Shown here piece after piece: positions 1-6,897 of a stretch of DNA of 45,019 nt. Numbering within the stretch: the stretch's first letter is position 1; every line of letters begins with the position of its first letter. The stretch lies in NCBI GenBank assembly GCA_021820965.1, contig JAKACZ010000038.1, forward strand, positions 1 to 45,019, in the 5' to 3' direction. Under the pieces are notes generated by a model. That model was given only the letters and a program-made list of their open reading frames with translations. It searched no databases and was not told where the DNA came from. A program made the translations under genes and the position numbers. The stretch comes from Bacillota bacterium. GTDB lineage: Bacteria > Bacillota > Sulfobacillia > Sulfobacillales > Sulfobacillaceae.

Positions 1-138
1 ATTTTCCACAACCTGGGTGGTTCCATGACAAGCGGAATCCACGATTTTCATGGTCTTGTCATTCTAAACCCGCCACCCCACGCCGTCATTGGAGAGTTCT
101 ACTATCGCTGGAAAAGAAGCGCTATAGCAGGTCGATGA
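1..138 (+). CDS. 3' end of an unrecognised ORF cut by the window edge
   Basis: Frame 1 is open from the first base to a TGA at 136-138, giving 45 residues that end in GEFYYRWKRSAIAGR. I do not recognise the family. The start lies outside the window, so length and function cannot be judged. It precedes the group II intron and could be the tail of a mobile-element protein, but this is a guess. An imperfect inverted repeat (25-32 with 55-62) lies inside it. Confidence 0.25.
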   Translation: MFHNLGGSMTSGIHDFHGLVILNPPPHAVIGEFYYRWKRSAIAGR

Positions 139-279
139 ATCCATCGAAGCAGCCTCCGCGAGCCGTCCGGACGCCGGGCCAGTCGCGAAGGCAGCAACGC
201 TCCACGTGGCCCGGCAGGATGCCCGGAGCGCGAGCGACGGGACGAGTGCGGGCGGCGAAGCCTGCGTACGGATCATGCA

Positions 280-299
280 CCGCCGCCTCATGGCGGCGG
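280..299 (+). other. GC-rich hairpin immediately upstream of the group II intron 5' end
   Basis: CCGCCGC and GGCGGCGG can pair around a short loop. The presumed intron 5' end (GTGCG) starts five bases after the hairpin. Bacterial class C group II introns are known to insert just downstream of terminator-like hairpins, so this is a plausible insertion target. There is no T-tract, so it may not itself be a working terminator. Confidence 0.4.
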
Positions 300-304
300 T
301 CCCC

Positions 305-1099
305 GTGCGATAGGCGATAGTGGCAGGGTGTCCGCCGTAAGGCGGAATCTGATGGGCCTGAGCCAAATTTCGGGGCCGTAACGAACTGTGAACCCGTGGT
401 GGCCTGACGGCGGTGGCGAGCCTTCGGGGGCTGTGCGAAGCCTTCTAACGCGGTGGTTGTGCGGGTATCGCTGCCGACAGCGAGGATGGAACGAGTAGCA
501 CCACAGCGTACCCCGTCGGGTGCTTAGGGATGGCACCGAAAGAAAGAACTGTGATTGACCCGGTGAGACCCTGTGAGGTCCAAGAGCCGACACAAGAGGG
601 CAATGCGATGACCGCCAATCCCCGCTCTTGGATGGAACAGGGAGTCGGAGGTCGGCATAGTACCGAAGTACCGCACGGGACAACACAACCCGGCGGGAAG
701 GGGAAGGGCGGCCACTTCGATAGGATTCTAACATGGCAGTACGAGTTGGTAAGGCTAGATTGGGTTGCGACCCTAACGACAGCTGCGCCCCCACCGGGGC
801 GCCCGGCCGTACTGATGGAGGAAACGAGGATGACAACACAACCGAGAAAATGGTATAGCCTCGCGGACAAGGTCTGGAACCCGACCAATCTGGCGCTGGC
901 GGCCGCTGCGGTGCTCGCGAACAACGGCGCCGCGGGCGTTGACCGCCAGAGTTGCGACCAGTTTGCAGAACACCTCGGCGCGGAACTGGACCGCTTGGGA
1001 CAAGCGATGCGGGAGCATCGCTACCACCCTCTACCCGTGCGCCGGGTGTGGATTCCGAAGCCGGGGACCCAGAAGCAAAGGCCGCTCGGGGTCCCCACG
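305..1099 (+). mobile_element. Group II intron, 5' part (domain I onward), truncated
   Basis: The segment starts with GTGCG, the usual 5' end of bacterial group II introns. It continues with structured non-coding sequence typical of domain I, including GTGTCCGCC paired with GGCGGAATC and the AACCCGTGGTGGCC stretch. It leads into a maturase/reverse-transcriptase reading frame. Homology stops at about 1099, in the middle of that frame, where unrelated sequence begins. Domains V and VI are missing here, but an intron 3' end of the same general type lies at 4175-4265. The intron is therefore broken and cannot splice by itself. Confidence 0.7.
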
Positions 1100-1120
1100 G
1101 AGGTTGATCTCGGCTTCTAA
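830..1120 (+). pseudogene. ltrA: Group II intron reverse transcriptase/maturase, N-terminal fragment
   Basis: The frame beginning at ATG 830 (MTTQPRKWYSLADKVW) has the N-terminal signature of class C intron-encoded proteins. It contains NNGAAGVD (RT0/RT1 region) and then VRRVWIPKPGTQKQRPLGVPT, where RT motif 1 starts. Full proteins of this family have about 420-600 residues; here the homology ends after roughly 90, directly after PLGVPT, and a stop follows at 1118-1120. The catalytic YADD region, the X domain and any endonuclease domain are absent, so it cannot act as a reverse transcriptase. The upstream in-frame extension back to 530 is intron RNA rather than protein. Confidence 0.75.
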
Positions 1121-1243
1121 ATCGGCATGCGTCAGGGCTTGCGCTTCGGTACTGGCCGCAAAGGTCATCAAGCTACCAACGCGTTCGAACGTCGTGTGAA
1201 AGGCCGCATTCTCCTCGAACAGGGAGGGCTCGAACGGCGTCAT
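1100..1243 (-). pseudogene. Possible ISKra4-family transposase N-terminal remnant
   Basis: Read on the minus strand from ATG 1243, about 45 residues (MTPFEPSLFEENAAFHTTFERV, then STEAQALTHADLEAEI) resemble the N-terminal region of ISKra4-type transposases. In those, a segment similar to AQALTHADLE precedes the first catalytic region. The similarity ends where the intron remnant begins at about 1099. A more recognisable ISKra4 piece lies at the other end of the window (43650-43900). The family call is tentative because only a short non-catalytic stretch is present. Confidence 0.3.
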
Positions 1244-1410
1244 GGTCGGGGCGCTCCTCTCTTTTTTCTCGCCGCCGGTTGCGGGGGTCGGGCGGCCGTC
1301 GGCGGGATCGGGTCGGTGCGACGACCGTCGGTTAAGATGGCCCGAAAGTCCGGTTGGAGCGGATACACCCAGATATCGCGCAGCGGTTTCGCTGGGGCCT
1401 TCGGGGCCGC

Positions 1411-1650
1411 AACTATCAGTTCCATCACGGATTCAGGGAAACTTTTAGGAGCGGTCAAGTTTGGAGACGCGCTCGCCAAAACGCAAAAGAAATTGCAGGA
1501 AGCCAGCAACACCGTTGACGCCGCAGCCACCCGTACGCGCGCCATCGAGCGTCGCCTGAGGGGGGGTCGAAGCGCTGCCGGCCGACGCAAACAGAACAGC
1601 CCGCGCTATTCGAGGGGCTCGAGCTCGGGGCCGGCGAGTAGCCATGGCCT
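1411..1650 (+). pseudogene. Possible RmuC (DNA recombination protein) C-terminal remnant with frameshift
   Basis: The plus-strand frame reads KFGDALAKTQKKLQEASNTV, then AAATRTRAIERRLRG. After a run of seven G (1560-1566) the homologous continuation VEALPADANRT lies one frame later and ends in TAA at about 1650. The helical pattern with RTRAIER.LR.VEALP resembles the C-terminal end of RmuC proteins. The G-run points to a one-base insertion by slippage. No N-terminal RmuC domain is visible upstream. It could instead be another coiled-coil protein. Confidence 0.4.
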
Positions 1651-1809
1651 AACCCTTAGTGACTGTTGCCCAAACGAAACGTGCGGCCCCGCTGTAGCGG
1701 CCAACTGTAAAATCACCAACAACGCCAAAATGGCCAATGGAAAGTCGCCAGTTTGGCCTGTGCTTTGGCGCCACAACGACGCCATTATCCTTGCGGTCTC
1801 TCATGGCCC
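1651..1809. other. Non-coding junction with no recognised feature
   Basis: The stretch lies between the presumed rmuC remnant and the 3' end of the methyltransferase gene. It contains no frame with recognisable similarity, and I see no clear terminator for the methyltransferase in it. Confidence 0.3.
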
Positions 1810-3108
1810 TTACTGCTTGCGCAGGATGAATATCTGCTCGCCGTTCATAGTCGTGACCTTCGCGCCCACTTGGTTGCTCGGACTATTTTCCTTGGGCATG
1901 CGCTTGTTGGGAATGACGCGCGTAAAGTCCACCACAGGCACGAGACCATAGCGCCGCGACAGTTCTATAATGATTTGGTCGGTGAGCAACTGCACTTTTT
2001 TCACCGTGCGGTTGCCTACCACCCAGCATTGATAGCCGCCCGACCGCATAACCCGTGCGATTTCCCGAAGGGTCACGTCTAAATCTTGATAGAAGGACAG
2101 CACGTCGCGAGCCCGATTCGGATCGACTGCGGCGATGGCGGCCAGAGCCGCTTGCAGCATGGGTGAAGGTAGGTCATGGGCCAAAGCCCTTGCCGCTTGG
2201 CCACCCAGCATCGCCTGATCCAGTTTGTTAGGAGCGGGTGTTGTCTCCTTGATCGGCAGATTGAGCCACTGCAGCGAAAGACGGGAGAATTGGCCGTACG
2301 CGACAGTCGTTCGACTGTCTCCGTAAGGAGGAGATGTCACCATCACGTCGAAGCTCTCCCCGAGAATGCCGGACAGATCCATGGCATTGGAGTCATGCAG
2401 ACTCACAGGTGGCAACGGCCGTCGGCCAAACAGCCGGGCATTCCCGACTTGGTTTCGAGCCAACACTTTCTGGAAGGTGGCCAGCACGTCGGGATTCCAT
2501 GCTGCTAGCCGGGGCTCATCCAAACGATAAAGCTTAAATTCAGCATTCCGGCTGTTCGACACCCACCGTACCGTATCGGAGAACGCTACCCAGAAAAACG
2601 GCCGGATGGCAGGATTCACGGTCGTTTCAATGGTCCGCTTGATGCGGGCCAGATCCGTAATGACCGCCGGTTTGAACCAAAAGGTGAGATTGTCAAACTG
2701 TGGCCAATCGGCTTCCGAGATGGATACCTGAGTGACGTGGCGTATCACGCGGTCCACGGTTATCTGCACCAGGTCGGGGTCCCACGCCGTGGTTTTCGCT
2801 TGGGCCAATAACCGGGATAAGGGATTCAGGTCCGAGCCGGTCACCGCCAAGCCGGCCAGCAGCCCCTCCACGAGACTGGTCCCGCTGCCCATGAAGGGGT
2901 CGAACAGAGTCTGGATATGCGGTTGATGCTGCTGAATGATGGTAATGAGACTTCTGGCCACCTGGGGAATCATCATGGCGGGGTAACTATGATACCCGTG
3001 CGTCCATTCTTTGGTATCGGCGGTTGCAAAATCCCAGTAGCCCGGGGGTAGCTGTCGAATGGCTTGGCGGATCGCATCGTCCACCGCGTAGGGCAATGAC
3101 ACGGACAC
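1810..3108 (-). CDS. DNA amino-methyltransferase (N4-cytosine or N6-adenine) of a restriction-modification locus
   Basis: The protein has about 432 residues from the GTG at 3108, which follows GGGAGG by eight bases; longer ATG-like starts would overlap the endonuclease end. It carries the S-adenosylmethionine motif DPFMGSGT (residues 70-77) and the catalytic motif TSPPY (258-262). It therefore methylates an exocyclic amino group rather than cytosine C5. TSPPY is commonest in N4-cytosine enzymes, but I cannot assign base or target sequence. The long spacer between the two motifs may include the target recognition region. The frame is intact, whereas the neighbouring upstream endonuclease gene is broken. 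The gene would then act as an orphan methyltransferase that still marks the chromosome. Confidence 0.8.
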   Translation of the reverse strand: MSVSLPYAVDDAIRQAIRQLPPGYWDFATADTKEWTHGYHSYPAMMIPQVARSLITIIQQHQPHIQTLFDPFMGSGTSLVEGLLAGLAVTGSDLNPLSRLLAQAKTTAWDPDLVQITVDRVIRHVTQVSISEADWPQFDNLTFWFKPAVITDLARIKRTIETTVNPAIRPFFWVAFSDTVRWVSNSRNAEFKLYRLDEPRLAAWNPDVLATFQKVLARNQVGNARLFGRRPLPPVSLHDSNAMDLSGILGESFDVMVTSPPYGDSRTTVAYGQFSRLSLQWLNLPIKETTPAPNKLDQAMLGGQAARALAHDLPSPMLQAALAAIAAVDPNRARDVLSFYQDLDVTLREIARVMRSGGYQCWVVGNRTVKKVQLLTDQIIIELSRRYGLVPVVDFTRVIPNKRMPKENSPSNQVGAKVTTMNGEQIFILRKQ

Positions 3109-3128
3109 GGAATGCTCCTCCCTATGAA

Positions 3129-4165
3129 CTAGTGTAGCATGACCCACTGGCTATCGCGACGCTCCTGTAGCCATTTGATGAACCCGGCGACGGTCCAAAT
3201 GTGGCCCGTAGCCGGATTTTTCGCATGGTAACGCTGGGGCGCGACCAGCGCGACGTGGCGCTGGCGATTTGGTGGAGTTGGTCCTCCGAGAGGCCTTGCT
3301 GCAACGTCAGAAGGTGTTTTTCCGGAATGCGCTCAGGCTCGGGTAGAATTTGCCGCCAGCGAGCGCGCACCGTCGTCTTGGCAGCCAAAAACACCAGGGC
3401 ATCAGCCGGAAACGTCGGTTGGTGGTACGCCGCTTCGCTTGGCAAAATGAAGTCCACTTTGTTCTTGTTTTCGATGCGAGCCTGCGGGGTAAAAGGCACG
3501 GCCGCTTCCGTGAGCATGGCGGCAATGTGATGCTCCAACGATTTTCCGCCCGAGACTTGCGGCGGCTCATGACGGAATGGGCGATTTCTAACAATCGGTC
3601 GGTATTGGTACCAATTCCTACAATTTGCTGGCGCAGAAAGAAATCTTCAACGGCCCGGTACAGCCGATATTCCATCGCAATCCAGCCAATGAGTCGTTCA
3701 TCCCCAGTCATTGCGCGAAAACGAGGGATAGTCGCTTGAGCCAATTCCCGTTCGCGGTGTCGGGAAATTCTTCACGTAGTGTGGCAAGGAAGTCTGCAAT
3801 AAAGGCGTCCGAGTACGCGTATAGTCGGTCAGCCACCCAGATGGCGCCATTGCCCAAGTCGGTTAGCGACAGAAGCAGTCCACTCAACACCGCTTCGATC
3901 TGGTCATCGTCACCATCAAGAAGACGTCAAACGTGGGACCACTCGTCGGCACCATCACCATAAGACTGCCGGCGTAGTTGACGTCGTGGAAGGGAAATCC
4001 CTGGCCAAAGCGGGTGAGTCGGTGCTCGCTGCGTGTCCGCGCCCCATACCACTTCAACCGACTCGTTGTGACCAGCTGCTCTCGGTGCGACACAATCGAG
4101 CGAACCGTTACGTCCATTTCGACGTTATGACCCTTTTCGGGCGGAATCCATTGGCGAGCTGATAA
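3129..4165 (-). pseudogene. EcoRII-like type II restriction endonuclease, inactivated by four frameshifts
   Basis: Five consecutive minus-strand frames join into one EcoRII-like protein. Residues such as RLKWYGARTRSEHRLTRFGQ and the YAGSLMVMV stretch match the N-terminal B3-type effector domain. The next segments (QIEAVLSGLLLSLTDLGNGA, then IPRFRAMTGDERLIGW) link to the C-terminal nuclease domain, with SLEHHIAAMLTEA, KVDFILPS, AAKTTVRARWRQI and KHLLTLQQGLS. The end, ALVAPQRYHAKNPATGH, finishes at the TAG 3129-3131. Frame changes fall near 3919, 3745-3770, 3546 and 3250, and each equals a net one-base loss. The N-terminus is also cut at about 4165, where a group II intron end begins. An intact copy would cleave a CCNGG-type site in this family, but the specificity here is unknown. 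Confidence 0.75.
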
Positions 4166-4174
4166 GTAAATGGA

Positions 4175-4265
4175 GAGCCGGACACATCGAGAGGTGTACG
4201 TACGGTTCGGGGGCGAGCATCCGGAAACCCGTCTCCGCAAGGAGAGCGCTGGATGCTTAGCCTAC
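4175..4265 (+). mobile_element. Group II intron 3' end: domains V and VI
   Basis: Positions 4175-4208 form a 34-base domain V. GAGCCG pairs with CGGTTC, and a CACAT/GTGT inner stem is capped by a GAGA-type loop. A second stem (GAGCATCC with GGATGCTT, containing CTCC-GCAA-GGAG) follows at about 4212-4257 and fits domain VI, with the intron ending near CCTAC at 4261-4265. The 3' exon is transposase coding sequence. The rest of the intron is absent upstream, where the sequence is endonuclease code. The exact 3' splice boundary is inferred. Confidence 0.65.
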
Positions 4266-4583
4266 AAGGACCAAAAGAACAAACCCGGGGAGGGCTTTCA
4301 CGTCGATTGTGTCAAATTGGGCACGGCCGAGCGCTGGGATCGCCTGTGGCTGGTCTTTGCGTGGGCGTATTATTGGCTCAATGTGGCGGGCTGGGACGTC
4401 GAAGTGCGGGGGGATGCCCGCCAATGGCGGGCGAATACGGTCCCAGACCGCACCCATGCGCTCGGGCGCCTGGGGCATTGGGCGCTAATGAAGGGCGGGC
4501 TCTCCTGGCGGATGATCTGCCGACGCCAATCCCACTTTACCCACCACATTGCGTCGGTCGGGTCAGCGTTGGCTCCCACCTGA
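4266..4583 (+). pseudogene. Transposase C-terminal fragment (IS4-like) downstream of the intron end
   Basis: The plus-strand frame gives about 105 residues, with LGTAERWDRLWLVFAWAYYW and then HFTHHIASVGSALAPT before the TGA. The aromatic W.RLW..FAWAYYWLN segment is typical of the C-terminal end of IS4-type DDE transposases. The part encoding the first two catalytic acids is missing. The intron 3' end precedes it directly, so the original IS gene was probably interrupted by the intron. The matching N-terminal half is not found in this window. The family call rests on style and not on a database match. Confidence 0.55.
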
Positions 4584-4621
4584 CCGCTATCCCAGCCTCC
4601 GCATTCCCATCCTGAGCCTCG

Positions 4622-4660
4622 GCCTCCCGTCGGTCTCGACGGAGGCAGGCGTCAGCCTGC
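4622..4660. terminator. Two adjacent strong hairpins after the transposase fragment
   Basis: GCCTC-CGTCG and CGACG-GAGGC (4622-4646) form one hairpin, and GGCAGGC/GCCTGCC around GTCA (4643-4660) forms a second that overlaps it. They lie about 40 bases after the transposase stop and may be an insertion-sequence end or a factor-dependent terminator. No T-tract follows on the plus strand, so intrinsic termination is uncertain. Confidence 0.35.
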
Positions 4661-5253
4661 CCTCATGACCGTTTGCGCCGATTGCCACGTGCCGCGCAGC
4701 AGATGGATGGCCACCTCTAAACCGACGAGCCTGTCGCGTGCCACGACCGTGGCACTAGATCGGGGGCGAAAAACACGGCACATGACGAGAAACTACCACC
4801 CAAATGGTAAAAACCGGGGATCAGTCAGGGACCTAGCAGTAGAATGAGGGGCCCGACTGCGAAATCCACAGGCCGGGCGGTGTCTGAATGCGTTCCGACG
4901 CTGAAACGCGTCCACTCCTTCGAGGAGATCTGAAGGGCAATCCCCCAGTCTTCCTCGAAACCCCGAATGAATGATGAGGGATGACGTCTTCGACCAGCGG
5001 ACCGAATTCACGCTTAGGTCGTCGTGTCCCGGGTTGGGAGGCGATTTCATGCGGTAATCTATACCATGCACGGGATTTCCGAGATTTGCTGCTGTTTCTA
5101 TGACCTTCCAGAAGAGCCACACCCATATGATTTCTAGGAAACCGAAGCCGCTTCACGACGAGCCTGCAGAGTAATGCAAGAATCGCTTCGCATCTCCGTT
5201 TTCGGGCACAAATAAAACCCGCCGTCAAGGCTGTATGTGGGTTTTTGCACCAT
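4661..5253. other. Long gap with no recognised gene
   Basis: Nearly 600 bases separate the transposase fragment from the tRNA. Short open frames exist on both strands, but none shows a family signature, a good ribosome binding site or a consistent frame. The stretch may hold decayed mobile DNA. I see no tRNA, clear terminator or repeat array here. Confidence 0.3.
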
Positions 5254-5342
5254 TGGTGCCGGGAGCGGGACTTGAACCCGCACAATCCTTCCGGATCGGA
5301 GGATTTTAAGTCCTCTGCGTCTGCCGATTCCGCCATCCCGGC
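5254..5342 (-). tRNA. tRNA-Leu (anticodon UAA)
   Basis: The minus strand reads GCCGGGA at the 5' end, pairing with TCCCGGC at the 3' end. Discriminator A and an encoded CCA (5254-5256) follow. The anticodon arm GAGGA-CTTAAAA-TCCTC gives the anticodon TAA. The long variable arm (CGATCCGGAAGGATTG region) and the GGTTCAAGTCC T-loop are typical of class II tRNA-Leu. Length including CCA is 89 bases. It lies directly downstream of yabR and could be co-transcribed with it. Confidence 0.95.
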
Positions 5343-5356
5343 ATATATTACTTTTC

Positions 5357-5779
5357 CTAAGCTCCGCGACCGCCCCGCTTAGAGTCGTTGCTTCGGCGAA
5401 GATCCCCTAAGCGGTCTTCACTGTCCCGCATGAATCGCTGCATCTTGTCCTCAAACGACGAGAGCTGTGACCCACGCCGTTCATGGTGATGTTCACGACG
5501 TGGCGCACTTTGCCGTGCTGCTGGTGCCCTTTCCGATTGCGGCTGGGATTGCCGAATAGATAAGGCGATTTTGCCTTTGGGATCCATGGACAGCACCTTA
5601 ACCTGCACCCTATCGTTTTCCTTGTAGTAGTCTTTGATGTCTTTCACGTAGGCATCCGCGACTTCCGAAATGTGCACCAATCCGGTTCTGCCATTAGGCA
5701 ATACAACAAAGGCCCCGAAGTGGGTAATGCCACTGATGGTGCCCTCAACTATCTGGCCAACTTCTACGTCAGATGCCAT
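5357..5779 (-). CDS. yabR: S1-domain RNA-binding protein (YabR-like)
   Basis: The protein has 140 residues. One S1 domain fills residues 1-75: VGQIVEGTISGITHFGAFVV, then GLVHISE, and KVLSMDPKGKIALSIR near its end. The rest is a charged, low-complexity tail rich in Q, R, S and E. S1 domains bind single-stranded RNA. In Bacillus the homologue lies directly after divIC, as here. The exact role is unknown; proteins of this type associate with ribosomes or mRNA. It appears to have its own strong promoter in the divIC-yabR gap. Confidence 0.85.
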   Translation of the reverse strand: MASDVEVGQIVEGTISGITHFGAFVVLPNGRTGLVHISEVADAYVKDIKDYYKENDRVQVKVLSMDPKGKIALSIRQSQPQSERAPAARQSAPRREHHHERRGSQLSSFEDKMQRFMRDSEDRLGDLRRSNDSKRGGRGA

Positions 5780-5825
5780 ACAGACTTCAAAATCCCCCTA
5801 TGGATAACGAATCAGTCTTGGTTTT

Positions 5826-5855
5826 ATTATATTGTGGCACCAGAAAAAATGTCAA
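5826..5855 (-). promoter_or_regulatory. Consensus SigA promoter for yabR and tRNA-Leu
   Basis: On the minus strand a perfect TTGACA (-35, 5850-5855) is followed by 18 bases and a perfect TATAAT (-10, 5826-5831). It points to yabR, whose ATG is about 45 bases downstream of the -10. Both hexamers match the vegetative consensus exactly. yabR and the tRNA can therefore be transcribed independently of divIC. Confidence 0.75.
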
Positions 5856-5886
5856 CGGAATCCTCAAGAAAAACTGCCAGTTTCTT

Positions 5887-6156
5887 CTAGGGTGTACCAT
5901 TTGGGTTGGGTAACGGCATCTGTCCCGATAGGATGCGCTTCAGTTTGGCGGAATTATTCAACAGTTGGAGATCCATCGTCAGCACGTGGTTTCGTGTGCG
6001 GATGACGGCAATTTTATGGTTTAGACTTTGTTCGTCATGGCGGATCGCGAAAATGTGGTGGACGGACACGCCAGACCAATAGACAAGGTAGGCGCCGATG
6101 AGAATCGTAGCCATTCTTCGCCAACGAAGGCGGAACTTTCGCTTGGAGGCCATCAT
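5887..6156 (-). CDS. divIC: Septum formation initiator, FtsB/DivIC family
   Basis: The protein has 89 residues. A basic N-terminus (MMASKRKFRLRWRRM) is followed by a single membrane segment at about 15-35 and then a coiled-coil-like stretch (DEQSLNHKIAVIRTRNHVLT). This is the DivIC/FtsB layout: a bitopic divisome protein that pairs with FtsL outside the membrane. Position between yabQ and yabR matches Bacillus. The start ATG overlaps the stop of the upstream HTH gene (ATGA, 6153-6156), with AGGAGG seven bases before it, so the two genes are translationally coupled. Confidence 0.85.
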   Translation of the reverse strand: MMASKRKFRLRWRRMATILIGAYLVYWSGVSVHHIFAIRHDEQSLNHKIAVIRTRNHVLTMDLQLLNNSAKLKRILSGQMPLPNPNGTP

Positions 6157-6383
6157 GATTCATCCTCCTCGTCGTCCCCAAACACGCCCAGCGGATCCCC
6201 GGCGATGATCAACACCACTTCGTATCCCTTGTTTTTGGCCCGGTTATATAGTGTGGCAACCGTCGCCGCCGACAGGCCAAGTCTTTTGGCGACCTTCTCG
6301 TTTGACTGGCCTGTCTCTTTTAATGCCACCACCTGCCGCTCCCGAAACGAGAGCCGTTCCATTCCCCGAATTTCAATCTGCAT
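6153..6383 (-). CDS. Small helix-turn-helix protein, LuxR/sigma region 4 type, coupled to divIC
   Basis: The protein has 76 residues from ATG 6383; an alternative GTG at 6413 would lie inside the repeat region. Residues about 10-50 (LSFRERQVVALKETGQSNEK, then KRLGLSAATVATLYNRAKNK) form a helix-turn-helix of the LuxR/GerE or sigma-70 region 4 class. The tail ends in an acidic GDDEEDES. No receiver or sensor domain is present. It lies between yabQ and divIC, where the Bacillus order has no gene, and overlaps divIC by four bases. A promoter with repeats and DnaA-box-like sites precedes it. It probably binds DNA, possibly its own control region, but the target is unknown. Confidence 0.7.
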   Translation of the reverse strand: MQIEIRGMERLSFRERQVVALKETGQSNEKVAKRLGLSAATVATLYNRAKNKGYEVVLIIAGDPLGVFGDDEEDES

Positions 6384-6394
6384 AAGCCCTCGAC

Positions 6395-6487
6395 TTATCC
6401 ACAATCTGTGCACAATCTGTGTACAAATTTATTACGTTCTAACTACGATGTTTGTACATTATAGGATATCCACAGACCTGGTGTCAC
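6395..6487 (-). promoter_or_regulatory. Promoter region with DnaA-box-like sites and an 11-bp tandem repeat ahead of the HTH-divIC pair
   Basis: On the minus strand GTGACA (6482-6487) and TATAAT (6458-6463) are 18 bases apart. The -35 overlaps the end of yabQ. The spacer contains ATATCCACA read on the plus strand (6466-6474), one mismatch from the DnaA box. Downstream, a perfect TTATCCACA on the plus strand (6395-6403) lies close to the start codon. Between them is a direct tandem repeat of CACAATCTGTG (6400-6410 and 6411-6421). This could be an operator for the HTH protein, a DnaA-regulated promoter, or both. Confidence 0.55.
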
Positions 6488-6885
6488 TCTTTTTTCGGGG
6501 GTTTTTTCATGCGCCTGGCCTGTGATTGAGCAAATCTCAGGACGAATCGACCGGGATACAAGATGTAGTATATAAGGCGAGCTTGACCATACAACGCGAG
6601 GGAGAACGCCCCCAACACCACGGGCGCGGCCAACCACGACCAGAGGCCGTAGCCCATGAGAATGAAGACCACGGCCCAAATGCGAAACATTCCCCACTCA
6701 GCCCAAAAGGCCATGACTAAAAACAGAAGCGCCGCGAGAATAAACCAGAACCAATCCAGGAATGGAGTAAGACCGGGAATCTGGCGATAAGTGCGTCGGC
6801 AGGCGCCATATGCGGTGGAAAAGAGGCCAAATCCCATGCCGGTCAGCACCCAGACAAGGATAATGTACAGGGCGTTTGCGGCCAT
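6484..6885 (-). CDS. yabQ: Spore cortex biosynthesis membrane protein YabQ
   Basis: The protein has 133 residues with several hydrophobic segments: about 1-25, 42-62 and 70-105. The N-terminus MAANALYIILVWVLTGMGFG has the glycine-rich first helix of YabQ proteins. A basic C-terminal tail (MKKPPKKE) faces the cytoplasm. YabQ localises to the forespore outer membrane and is needed for spore cortex formation in Bacillus. It follows yabP by 12 bases, as in the Bacillus operon. Confidence 0.8.
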   Translation of the reverse strand: MAANALYIILVWVLTGMGFGLFSTAYGACRRTYRQIPGLTPFLDWFWFILAALLFLVMAFWAEWGMFRIWAVVFILMGYGLWSWLAAPVVLGAFSLALYGQARLIYYILYPGRFVLRFAQSQARRMKKPPKKE

Positions 6886-6897
6886 CCTCCTCCCCCT

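Noticed and set aside
530..829. In-frame extension upstream of the intron reverse transcriptase
   Set aside because: The stretch is intron domain RNA and shows none of the protein-family signature that begins at ATG 830.
1240..1590. Minus-strand frame of 116 codons over the rmuC remnant
   Set aside because: It is proline- and arginine-rich with no family signature and has no ribosome binding site. The plus strand gives a better explanation.
4665..4847. Small plus-strand frame ending RGSVRDLAVE as a TnpB or transposase tail
   Set aside because: Only a vague resemblance to IS605-type C-termini; no zinc-finger CxxC pairs or RuvC motif are visible, so no call was made.
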